From contig DAOTVQ010000028.1 of NCBI GenBank assembly GCA_034436355.1, forward strand, positions 62,001-126,000: a stretch of 64,000 bases of DNA, read 5' to 3'. Each line of letters begins with the position of its first letter. Position 1 is the stretch's first letter. Both the position numbers and the translations under genes were made by a program. This document shows, piece after piece, positions 52,726 through 60,557 of the stretch. This DNA comes from CP2-2F sp034436355. GTDB taxonomy: Bacteria > Chloroflexota > Anaerolineae > Aggregatilineales > UBA2796. The notes beneath the pieces are model-generated. The model had not been told where the DNA came from. It saw nothing but the letters and a program-made list of their open reading frames with translations, and did not search any database.

Positions 52726-52850
52726 ATTATAGCGCACTCTTGCTTCTGGGCTTGCTGGGAAGGTGTCTTGAAAAGGTAGGAAGATGATCAGGGCTGCACA
52801 AATTGGGCGAGCGTTGGTAGGATCAGCATAGGGATGAGAACATACCACTT

Positions 52851-53858
52851 ATGACGCATAACTACACACGCCTGCTGCTGATCGGCTTGGGGCTGGGCTT
52901 TCTCGCCTTTGTGAGCGTGGCGCTGCTCAGTGATCTCTCTACGTTGTTAGACCATGCAACCGCCTTTGCGTGGTGGGTGATGCTGCCTGTCTTGGCGCTG
53001 CGCGTGGCAAACTGGGCGCTGCGCTTTCTGAAGTGGCACTTTTACCTGCACGTGGTGGGTGTGCGGAATATCTCGGTGCGGGCGAGCGCAGCGGTCTTTG
53101 TAACGGGCTTTCCGTTAGCGGTGAGCCCGGGCAAGGTGGCGGAAGTGCTGAAAAGTTTTATGCTTCAGCACATCAGCGGCGCGCCAATTGCCAGCACGCT
53201 GCCAGTGGTTGCTGCTGAGCGCCTTTCGGATGGCATGGCGGTGCTGCTGCTGATTGCGTGGGCAATCCTGAACCTTGCCGCGCACGCTTATTGGTCAGTG
53301 GTTACTGTGGCATTGGGCGGGCTGCTGCTGGGCATCGTGATTTTGCAGAATCGCCCATTGTGTTTGGCGCTGCTGCGCTTGCTCAGCCGCCTACCGCTGG
53401 TCGGGCAGTTTGCGCGTAGTTTCAAAGCCTTTTATGAGAGCAGCTATAAGATAGTGCAACTGCCAAGCCTGCTCTTTTCGGTTGGGCTTGGCACGCTTGC
53501 CAACCTGTTGGATGGGCTGGGCGTCTACCTGATTTTAGTGGGCATGGGCTTGCCCGCCACAGCCGAGACGTTCTTTCAGGCGCTCTTGGTGATCAGCCTT
53601 TCGGTGGTGGCAGGTGCGCTGAGCGGAATGCCGGGCAGCATCGGCGCCTCTGATCTGACTATCACTGGCACGCTGCAACGCCTAGTTGGGCTGAGCGTGC
53701 CACAGGCGGGCTTTGCCACGCTCATCACGCGCTTTGTGCAGCTGTGGTTTGGTGTGTTGGTGGGTGCGGTGGTTGCCTTTACGGCACGGCGGACGCTTTT
53801 CCCACAGCCGAAAGCAGCGGAAGTGCTTCAGCCTCTGCCACACCCAGAACAACCTTAG
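52851..53858 (+). CDS. Flippase-like integral membrane protein (LPG synthase TM / UPF0104)
   Basis: A 335-aa protein with about eight transmembrane segments of the lysylphosphatidylglycerol-synthase-TM family. Family features are ALRVANWALRFLKWHFYL, GFPLAVSPGKVAEVLKSF and ERLSDG, then MPGSIGASD near residue 262. Such proteins are proposed lipid or glycolipid translocases. The substrate is unknown and no glycosyltransferase is adjacent. Confidence 0.85.
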   Translation: MTHNYTRLLLIGLGLGFLAFVSVALLSDLSTLLDHATAFAWWVMLPVLALRVANWALRFLKWHFYLHVVGVRNISVRASAAVFVTGFPLAVSPGKVAEVLKSFMLQHISGAPIASTLPVVAAERLSDGMAVLLLIAWAILNLAAHAYWSVVTVALGGLLLGIVILQNRPLCLALLRLLSRLPLVGQFARSFKAFYESSYKIVQLPSLLFSVGLGTLANLLDGLGVYLILVGMGLPATAETFFQALLVISLSVVAGALSGMPGSIGASDLTITGTLQRLVGLSVPQAGFATLITRFVQLWFGVLVGAVVAFTARRTLFPQPKAAEVLQPLPHPEQP

Positions 53859-53971
53859 CCTTACCCTACGCTCTGCCACCCTTTGATTGACTAGCCGTGG
53901 GTGAGTCGCTACAATGTGGGTGAGCATGAAAATTTATGGAAGTCGCGTTTAAGTTGGTGAGAGGAACTACC

Positions 53972-54481
53972 ATGAAGGTGCATGGACAACACAAGCGCCG
54001 TGCTGCCCGTGGGCAAGGTCTGGCAGAATACGCGCTGATCTTGTCGTTAGTGGGCATTGTGAGCATCGCTGCGCTTTTCGCACTCGGTTTGCTCATCCAA
54101 AGGACGTTGGGTGTGTTGGGTGGCTCGATGGGTACAAAGTGGGAATCGGGAGGCGTTACTGCGATTGAGATTACCCGCGCTGAGTGTCAGGTCGATATTT
54201 ACCGTGATATTCTGGGCTACTACATACAGGGCAACACCAATGTCGATCCCGCCACGCTGATCTTGCGGACAAACTTTGGAGATGGCGTCAATCGGCAAGG
54301 GCAAGCCCTGCTCTTAGAACCCGATGGCGCAGGCAAATTCAAACTAGAACGGGTTGAGACAGATGTCCCTGTTGAGGCGGGCAATTGCCCAACCGGCATC
54401 GCCATTCAATCCCCTGACGGATCAATTGCCATTTCACCAATGCGTGTGCGCGTCTTCACCGATCCCTTCCCTGACGAGTAA
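53972..54481 (+). CDS. Flp/TadE-like pilin with extended C-terminal domain
   Basis: A 169-aa prepilin-like protein. The N-terminus has a basic leader, then RGQGLAEYALILSLVGIVSIAALFALG, a class III Flp pilin signal with the processing site before the QGLAEYA helix. Flp pilins are usually 50-70 aa; this one adds ~110 residues of beta-rich extracellular domain. No tad or pil secretion genes are nearby. ATG at 53972 (AGAGG 7 nt upstream) is better than 53936. Confidence 0.78.
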   Translation: MKVHGQHKRRAARGQGLAEYALILSLVGIVSIAALFALGLLIQRTLGVLGGSMGTKWESGGVTAIEITRAECQVDIYRDILGYYIQGNTNVDPATLILRTNFGDGVNRQGQALLLEPDGAGKFKLERVETDVPVEAGNCPTGIAIQSPDGSIAISPMRVRVFTDPFPDE

Positions 54482-54501
54482 CCTGGAAACACTGCACACT
54501 T

Positions 54502-56082
54502 ATGAGCGATAAACACGACGATTGGTCGCTGCGTAAAGAGATCAACAAGCGCCGAACACAACAAACGCCTAGCGCACCCAGCGAACCACAACGCACACCA
54601 CCACAACAACCCGCACAGCCGCCCGTCGCTTCTCCTGCTGCGCGTCAGTCGTCGCCGCCCGCACCTGCCCGACGCACTAGCCCTTTGCCGCCTCCGATCA
54701 AGCGCGCCACCCGCGAAATACCATCACCCGCACCCGAAAAGCCACGCCGCAACACGCGCCCGCTGATTTACTTTGGCTTTTTTATGACCGTGGTGCTGAT
54801 CGGTGCCTTGGTCACACTCTTTAGTGGCGCTGGCAGCGATGCGCCCACCGAACCAACCCTAAGTTATAGTAACATCAAGTTCACGGCAGCCGATGTGGTT
54901 GAATATCTGCGGCGGGCGGGCGTGCCGATTAGCGATCTGCAAGCGCTGAGCGTGCCAAATGAGTTATTCTCGGCAACGCAAGGCTACCAATTTTTGGTGG
55001 TGCGTGGTGATCAGGTCGGTGTCTATATCGTGCTGAGCTACGATCCTGAAGAAGAACTTGGGCGCAATGCGGTGTGGCTTTCTACAAATGAAACTTATAA
55101 AGTTTGGCGCACATTTACTGCTGCCAATATCCGTGTGATGTATCGTCCCAACAATTCACCGACCCTAGATGCCGAGCTGGATAGCCACCTCACCTCACTG
55201 TTGGTGGCACCCTATCGCGCCATGTTCCCAACCACCACCGGCACGCCCTTGGCGGCTGCCTTTGTGCAGACCCTCACCGCACAGCCGACAGCCACGCGCC
55301 CGATAGCGACTGCCACGCGCTTCATCGTCACCCTTTCGCCCGACGAACGCGCCACTGCTGATTTCACACCGCAAGGCGGCATGTTCGACGTAACCATCAC
55401 GCCGCTGCCAACCTTGCCGCCGCGTGATCAGCGCCCAACCAGCACACCGCTGCCAACCCGCACACCGATCAGCGCCGGCTTTAGCAGCATCCTGACTCGT
55501 GCGCCCGGTCAGCCCACGCTGAGCATTCCCGGCGCGCCAACCGCCACACCACAGGCGTTCAGCACACCGACCGCGACGCCTTTTGGCACGCTGCCACCAA
55601 CAGTCCCGCCCGGCGTCCTCATCTTGAACGAGACGCCTGTGTCCGTTGCCATTTTGCCCACTGTTGCGCCAAAGGTTGAAAATTCTGCCTCGTTCAACGA
55701 CCGCGCACCGCGCTTCGTCGATCCTTTCCGCCTGATCCCTGAGGCAAGCACCACCAACCAATACGGATCAACGCTCATCTACACCGTTCCAAGTGGTGCA
55801 CAATACCTCGTCGTGCTGTGGATCACCAACTCGCCCGACGAAGCCTACCAACGGTATACCGTTGATCTGGCTGCCATCAACGGTTATCAGCAGGTGCCCG
55901 TTGGCGAGGCAGGCATCGTCACTGCGCCACAAAACTACGTCCTGGCGATGGCGATCCGCGCCAACATGGTGTTGATCATTTACCGTCCACCGGAATACAG
56001 CACTGTGCCAAGCGATCCTATCTCACAAGATCAGGTTGTGGCGCTCCTCAAAGCGCTCTACGAGGCTATTCCTGTGAACTGA
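54502..56082 (+). CDS. Hypothetical single-pass membrane protein, Pro/Thr-rich
   Basis: A 526-aa protein of unrecognised family. Residues 1-85 are Pro, Gln and Arg rich (cytoplasmic, disordered). One hydrophobic segment follows at about 89-112. A mixed alpha/beta domain (~120-255) comes next, then a long Thr/Pro-rich linker (~255-390), and a second domain of about 130 residues at the C-terminus. The two folded regions look alike in places (both contain ELxxxLTSLL/ALL-type helices), suggesting an internal duplication. It lies 20 bases after the pilin gene. Confidence 0.7.
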   Translation: MSDKHDDWSLRKEINKRRTQQTPSAPSEPQRTPPQQPAQPPVASPAARQSSPPAPARRTSPLPPPIKRATREIPSPAPEKPRRNTRPLIYFGFFMTVVLIGALVTLFSGAGSDAPTEPTLSYSNIKFTAADVVEYLRRAGVPISDLQALSVPNELFSATQGYQFLVVRGDQVGVYIVLSYDPEEELGRNAVWLSTNETYKVWRTFTAANIRVMYRPNNSPTLDAELDSHLTSLLVAPYRAMFPTTTGTPLAAAFVQTLTAQPTATRPIATATRFIVTLSPDERATADFTPQGGMFDVTITPLPTLPPRDQRPTSTPLPTRTPISAGFSSILTRAPGQPTLSIPGAPTATPQAFSTPTATPFGTLPPTVPPGVLILNETPVSVAILPTVAPKVENSASFNDRAPRFVDPFRLIPEASTTNQYGSTLIYTVPSGAQYLVVLWITNSPDEAYQRYTVDLAAINGYQQVPVGEAGIVTAPQNYVLAMAIRANMVLIIYRPPEYSTVPSDPISQDQVVALLKALYEAIPVN

Positions 56083-56121
56083 TCGAAATACCACCACCTG
56101 ACAAAAGCGCGGTATGCTTGA

Positions 56122-56143
56122 CGGGTGAGTGTGAACTCACCCG
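56122..56143. repeat. Perfect inverted repeat before the GH31 gene
   Basis: CGGGTGAGT (56122-56130) and ACTCACCCG (56135-56143), 9-bp stem with a GTGA loop, 30 bases before the ATG at 56173. No T tract follows, so it is more likely an operator or leader hairpin than a terminator. Confidence 0.6.
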
Positions 56144-56172
56144 TTCCCGTTGATTGTGAGGAGTTGTGCGCC

Positions 56173-58590
56173 ATGCGTAAGACGCTTGCCCATCGTTTGG
56201 CTAAACTGCGCTATAGGCATCACGCGCCACGCGGTAAGTGGCAAACAGTCGGTGCCGTGCGTGACGCTGAAATAGACTGGCAAGGCGTGATCCTGCACAC
56301 AACGCATGGCACACTGCGCCTTGATGTTCTGGCGGTGGATTGCATGTGTGTGCGCTTTGCACCTGCCAGCACCTTGCCACTGCCCAGCTCCTACACCGTC
56401 CTCAAGAACGATTGGCAAAGCCCGCCCTTCAACTTGATCGAAGGCGCTGAGCGGCTGACCCTAAGGGTAGAAGGCGGCATGACCTGCTACATCAACCGCG
56501 CCGATTGCCGCCTCACCTTTGTGGAGGCTCAAGGTGGGCTGATTGGGCAAGATGCCGAGCCGATCAGCTTTCGGCAGGGCGAGTTTGCCCTGCACCGCAG
56601 CTTGCCCGCTGATATGCGCTGCTACGGCTTGGCGGCGCAGTCTGCGGCGCTCAATTTGCGCGGCAAGCGTTATCTGTTCCGCACGCCTGACTTGCAGTCC
56701 GCCAGCACCGAAAAACAGCCCGCCCTTGCCAACATGCCGTTTCTGTTGACTGTAGGGGATCAGGCTGCCAGCGCCATTTTTTGGGATAATCCCTCACGCG
56801 GCTACGTAGATGTAGGCGCAGAAAAGGCAGATCGGGTGACTTTCTGCGGCACGCTTGGCGAGCTGCGCTACTACCAATTCAGCGGCAGCCCGTTCAGCAT
56901 TTTGAAGCGCTATAGCGAGCTGATCGGGCGGCTGCCGCTGCCGCCGCTGTGGGCGCTTGGCGTTCACCTTGTTTGCCCACGCCCAACCTCTGCCGAGCAG
57001 TTGCGGGCAATCGCCACCGAATGCCGTGCGCGCCAAATGCATTGCGATGCGCTTTACTTTGATCTGGACTATATGGAAGCCTTCCGCCTTTTTACGTGGG
57101 ATAACGGGCGCTTTCCCACACCTTCGGCGTTGGTGGCAGATTTGCAGCGGCGCGGCTTCAAGAGTCTGTTGGCGCTTTATCCGGCTGTGAAGGCTGATCC
57201 TGCCGATAAACTCTATCAGAGTGGCGTGCAGTCGCACATTTTCCTCAAATATCCTGACGGGCATTTAGTCAGGGTGCGCTCCCTAGCGGGCGAGAGCACC
57301 CTGCCGGATTTCACCAACCCTGCGGCACGCGGCTGGTGGGCAGAACGCTGTGCTGAACTGCTCAGGACAGGCATTCATGGCTTTTGGCAGCCTTTGCCCG
57401 AACCACCTCTGACCGATGCCGTCCAGTATGTTTTTGAGGGAACGCCGACCAGTCACGTCGTGGCGCAGAATGTCTATGGCGCCTGCATGGCACAGGCGGA
57501 GCAAGTTGCCCAGCAAACAGCACGCCCGAATGCGCGCCCTGTGGTGGTTGGGCGCGCCGCACAGGGCGGAATGCACCGTTATGCGATCACGTGGGCAAGC
57601 GATGAGCGCGCCGATTGGAAAAGCCTGCGCCGAATGCTGAGCGCCGTGCTGAACAGCGGCTTGAGCGGGCTGCCTTTCAGCGGCGCACGGGTCAGCGGCG
57701 CGGTGAACGACCCTGAGTGGTTTGTACGTTTTGTGCAACTGAGCGCTTTTCTGCCCTATTGCTTCATGCCGAGCGGCGCATCTGCGCCGCCGCTGTGGGC
57801 GTTTGGGCATCCCTACGAGGCAATTATCCGCCGCTATCTCGGCTTGCGCTATCAGCTTTTGCCCTATTTGTATTCAGTGACGGCAGAAGCTGCCCAAAAC
57901 GGCACACCGATCATGCGTCCGTTATTCATGGCAGATGAGCGCGACCCTGCCCTGCGCGGCATTGAAGACGCCTTCCTGCTCGGCAATTCGCTGCTGATCG
58001 CACCCATCTTGGAGAAAGGCGCTGCCCACCGCGCTGTGTCCTTGCCTGCGGGCAAGTGGTACAGCGTGTTTGGCGTGCAGTCCTACGAAGGTGGGCAAGT
58101 GGTGCGCCTTGATGCACCCCTAGATCACTTGCCGATTTTTGTGCGGGCGGGGCATGTGCTGCCACTGTGGGTAGGGCAACAGTATGTTGGGCAGAAGCCA
58201 CTCGAAGAGGTGCGGCTGCGCGTTTATGCGGGCAACGCCGAAACCAGCTTTTATGAAGATGCAGGCGAAGGCTTCCATTCTCAACAAGGGGCTTACCGCT
58301 GGCTGTATTTCACTTGCCGCACGTCGTCCGACGGCGGCGTGGCACTGGATTGGCGGCGCACGGGTGCTTACCAGCCCGCCTATCGGCGCTACCGTTTTGA
58401 AGTCTACGGCGTGCCAAGCGAACCCCATAGCGTAATGCTGGATGACTCTGCCGCGCCTTTATGGTACTATGAAGACGGCGTGGTCGAATTTGCAGTAACA
58501 CAGCCCTTTGAACGGGCGCGCATTGTGATCCATAAACGTGATGACCCACAAGAAACACTGCTGCGTTCGCCGCTGCGTGGCAAAGGATAA
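56173..58590 (+). CDS. GH31-family protein lacking the catalytic nucleophile
   Basis: An ~805-aa protein with the glycoside hydrolase family 31 layout: N-terminal beta-sandwich, TIM barrel, C-terminal beta domains. FDLDYMEAFRLFTWD (around 296-310) and the acid/base region WASD477ERADW are recognisable. The nucleophile region, normally GFWxDMNEP, reads GFWQPLPEP with Pro407 where the Asp should be. R506 replaces the Asp of the GxDIGG motif. Hydrolysis by the normal GH31 mechanism is therefore unlikely; a binding or altered role is inferred. ATG at 56173 has GAGGAG 9 nt upstream; the frame extends to 56125. Confidence 0.85.
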   Translation: MRKTLAHRLAKLRYRHHAPRGKWQTVGAVRDAEIDWQGVILHTTHGTLRLDVLAVDCMCVRFAPASTLPLPSSYTVLKNDWQSPPFNLIEGAERLTLRVEGGMTCYINRADCRLTFVEAQGGLIGQDAEPISFRQGEFALHRSLPADMRCYGLAAQSAALNLRGKRYLFRTPDLQSASTEKQPALANMPFLLTVGDQAASAIFWDNPSRGYVDVGAEKADRVTFCGTLGELRYYQFSGSPFSILKRYSELIGRLPLPPLWALGVHLVCPRPTSAEQLRAIATECRARQMHCDALYFDLDYMEAFRLFTWDNGRFPTPSALVADLQRRGFKSLLALYPAVKADPADKLYQSGVQSHIFLKYPDGHLVRVRSLAGESTLPDFTNPAARGWWAERCAELLRTGIHGFWQPLPEPPLTDAVQYVFEGTPTSHVVAQNVYGACMAQAEQVAQQTARPNARPVVVGRAAQGGMHRYAITWASDERADWKSLRRMLSAVLNSGLSGLPFSGARVSGAVNDPEWFVRFVQLSAFLPYCFMPSGASAPPLWAFGHPYEAIIRRYLGLRYQLLPYLYSVTAEAAQNGTPIMRPLFMADERDPALRGIEDAFLLGNSLLIAPILEKGAAHRAVSLPAGKWYSVFGVQSYEGGQVVRLDAPLDHLPIFVRAGHVLPLWVGQQYVGQKPLEEVRLRVYAGNAETSFYEDAGEGFHSQQGAYRWLYFTCRTSSDGGVALDWRRTGAYQPAYRRYRFEVYGVPSEPHSVMLDDSAAPLWYYEDGVVEFAVTQPFERARIVIHKRDDPQETLLRSPLRGKG

Positions 58591-58612
58591 TTGTTAGCAT
58601 TTAACAAACATA

Positions 58613-58642
58613 TTGACACAAACCTTTGATAGTCTTTATAAT
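58613..58642 (+). promoter_or_regulatory. Strong consensus promoter for yceD-sigA
   Basis: Perfect TTGACA (58613-58618), 18-base spacer, perfect TATAAT (58637-58642) in an AT-rich stretch. It is the best promoter match in the window and lies 71 bases before the yceD GTG. It probably also drives the sigma factor gene 41 bases further on. Confidence 0.8.
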
Positions 58643-58713
58643 TAAAAATAGCTGTGTTTCCAAAACGTGCAGCCGCCATTTTTAGTGCGGCTGCTAACAT
58701 TAAGGCGATCCTC

Positions 58714-59256
58714 GTGAACACGACCACTAATGGCTATGTGCCAGCCCGCGTGCTGAAGTTTCAGCTTGGCTTTTTATTGGAAGGGACTCGTAGGCAGCTT
58801 AGCGAAACCGAACTCGATGTGCCGCGCGTGCGCGTGGCAGATGATGTGATGGTGGACTATCTGCGCGGCGAGCTGCGTTTCAGCCGCACCTCTCGCGGCA
58901 TTTTGGTGCAGGGCGCACTGCGTACGATCATCCTCTTAGAATGCAAGCGCTGCCTTGCCGATGTGCCAACCGCGCTTGAGATAACCTTAGAAGAACTTTA
59001 CATCTCCCAGCCAGAGATGGACGCAGAATTCACCATCGGTGAAGATGGCGTGCTAGACCTTGCGCCGCTGCTGCGCCAAGAGATTATCTTGGAGACGCCC
59101 AGCAGCGTGCTGTGCAAGCCTGACTGTGCCGGACTCTGCCCTGACTGTGGGCAAAACTTGAACGAAGGGAGTTGTGCTTGCCAACGCGAAACTGTTGATC
59201 CGCGCTTTGCCGCCCTAAAAGCGCTGCGCGACAAACTCTCGAAACCGAATGAATAG
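58714..59256 (+). CDS. yceD: DUF177 / YceD family protein
   Basis: A ~180-aa YceD-type protein linked to 23S rRNA processing and ribosomal protein L32 in other bacteria. The C-terminal zinc-like cysteine set is present in CKRCL, then CKPDCAGLCPDCGQNLN and CACQ, followed by the family end DPRFAALKALRDKL. yceD is normally followed by rpmF; here the primary sigma factor gene follows. GTG at 58714 with AAGG 8 nt upstream is chosen over the frame from 58654, which lies just past the promoter. Confidence 0.85.
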   Translation: MNTTTNGYVPARVLKFQLGFLLEGTRRQLSETELDVPRVRVADDVMVDYLRGELRFSRTSRGILVQGALRTIILLECKRCLADVPTALEITLEELYISQPEMDAEFTIGEDGVLDLAPLLRQEIILETPSSVLCKPDCAGLCPDCGQNLNEGSCACQRETVDPRFAALKALRDKLSKPNE

Positions 59257-59297
59257 CCATTCGGTGTTGTGGAAGTGGTGAAGGGGGAAACGACACC

Positions 59298-60449
59298 ATG
59301 CAGAATTTTTCAACAAGTGATGATCACCGCGCTGAACTGACTGAACTTTTAGAGAAGGCTGACGCGCAAGGCTTTCTCACTTTTGAAGATATTTACGAAT
59401 ATGTCAGCGAAGAAGGTAACAACCCTGACGAATTAATCCCGCTTTTGCAGGCGGCGGGCATAGAAATTTATGCTGATGCAGAGTTTGATGAAGAAGACGC
59501 CCCCGACTTTTTAGAAGATGAAGAAGCCCTACCTAACCTGAATGCCATCCCAAGCGAGGATAGCGTTGGGCTTTACCTGAAAGAGATGGCTTGTGTGCCG
59601 CTGCTCAGCCTTGAGGAGGAAGTGGCGATTGCGGAGCGTATTGTGGCAGGCATGGCTGCCAGCGCAGCCTTACCAAAGGCTGAAGGCGAAGAGCTGAGCC
59701 GCCTAGCTGCCCTGATTGAGGAGGGGCGGCTCGCCCGCGATCACATTATCCGCGCCAATACGCGCCTTGTGGTCAGCATTGCCAAACGTTACATGGGGCG
59801 CGGCGTGCCGTTCCTCGATCTGATCCAGGAGGGCAATCTAGGGCTGATCAAGGCTGTCGAGAAGTTCGACCACACGCGCGGCTACCGCTTCAGCACCTAC
59901 GCCACCTGGTGGATTCGCCAAACGATCACACGCGCCATCGCTGATCAAGGGCGCACCATTCGCGTGCCTGTGCATATGTCTGACCGCATTCGGAACATCT
60001 ACCGTGTGGTGCGCCAATTGGAACAGGAACATGGGCGCAAACCTACCACCGAAGAAATCGCCCTGAGCATGAACACCGACCCACGCAAAATCCAGTGGAT
60101 GCTCAAGGTCAGTTGGCGACCGTTAAGCCTAGAACGTCCGGTTGGTGAAGAAGAAGACAGCGAGCTAGGCAGCTTCATTGAGGATGACAGTGTGCCAACA
60201 CCCACCCAGAGCGCCTATCAAAACCTGCTGCGCGAAAAGGTTGAGGAAGTCCTCAGCACGCTCACGCCACGCGAAGCGCGCATTTTACGCCTGCGCTTCG
60301 GCTTGCACAACGGCAAACAATATACCCTTGAGGAAGTTGGGCAAAAATTCGGCTTAACCCGTGAGCGCATCCGCCAGATCGAAGGCAAGGCGCTGCGCCG
60401 CTTGCGGCATCCGCGCCGTTCGCGCCACCTGCGCGACTTTTTGCAGTAA
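59298..60449 (+). CDS. sigA: Primary-type RNA polymerase sigma factor (SigA/RpoD)
   Basis: A 383-aa sigma-70 factor. A short acidic region 1.1-like N-terminus (to ~85) precedes region 1.2 (DSVGLYLKEM), region 2 (NLRLVVSIAKRY-type block, DLIQEGNLGLIKAVEKFD, YRFSTYATWWIRQ), region 3 (PVHMSDRIRN) and region 4 (TPREARILRLRFGL and LTRERIRQIEGKALRRLR). AAGGGGGAA lies 9 nt upstream of the ATG. It shares the strong promoter with yceD. Other sigma-70 paralogues elsewhere in the genome cannot be excluded. Confidence 0.95.
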   Translation: MQNFSTSDDHRAELTELLEKADAQGFLTFEDIYEYVSEEGNNPDELIPLLQAAGIEIYADAEFDEEDAPDFLEDEEALPNLNAIPSEDSVGLYLKEMACVPLLSLEEEVAIAERIVAGMAASAALPKAEGEELSRLAALIEEGRLARDHIIRANTRLVVSIAKRYMGRGVPFLDLIQEGNLGLIKAVEKFDHTRGYRFSTYATWWIRQTITRAIADQGRTIRVPVHMSDRIRNIYRVVRQLEQEHGRKPTTEEIALSMNTDPRKIQWMLKVSWRPLSLERPVGEEEDSELGSFIEDDSVPTPTQSAYQNLLREKVEEVLSTLTPREARILRLRFGLHNGKQYTLEEVGQKFGLTRERIRQIEGKALRRLRHPRRSRHLRDFLQ

Positions 60450-60465
60450 CCCCACAGGGCGTTGT

Positions 60466-60514
60466 GCCATAGCGCGCCGCGCCCTTCATAATTGCACTGC
60501 GCCATAGCGCGCCG
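60466..60514. repeat. 14-bp direct repeat before the molybdenum hydroxylase gene
   Basis: GCCATAGCGCGCCG occurs at 60466-60479 and again at 60501-60514. The second copy fills most of the spacer between the -35 and -10 of the downstream promoter, a position suited to a regulator. Confidence 0.6.
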
Positions 60515-60520
60515 TACAAT
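60492..60520 (+). promoter_or_regulatory. Promoter for the molybdenum hydroxylase gene
   Basis: TTGCAC (60492-60497), 17-base spacer, TACAAT (60515-60520), 38 bases before the ATG at 60558. Confidence 0.65.
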
Positions 60521-60557
60521 CTACCCCAGCCTAACAGCAAGATTCGGAGCGACTCCC

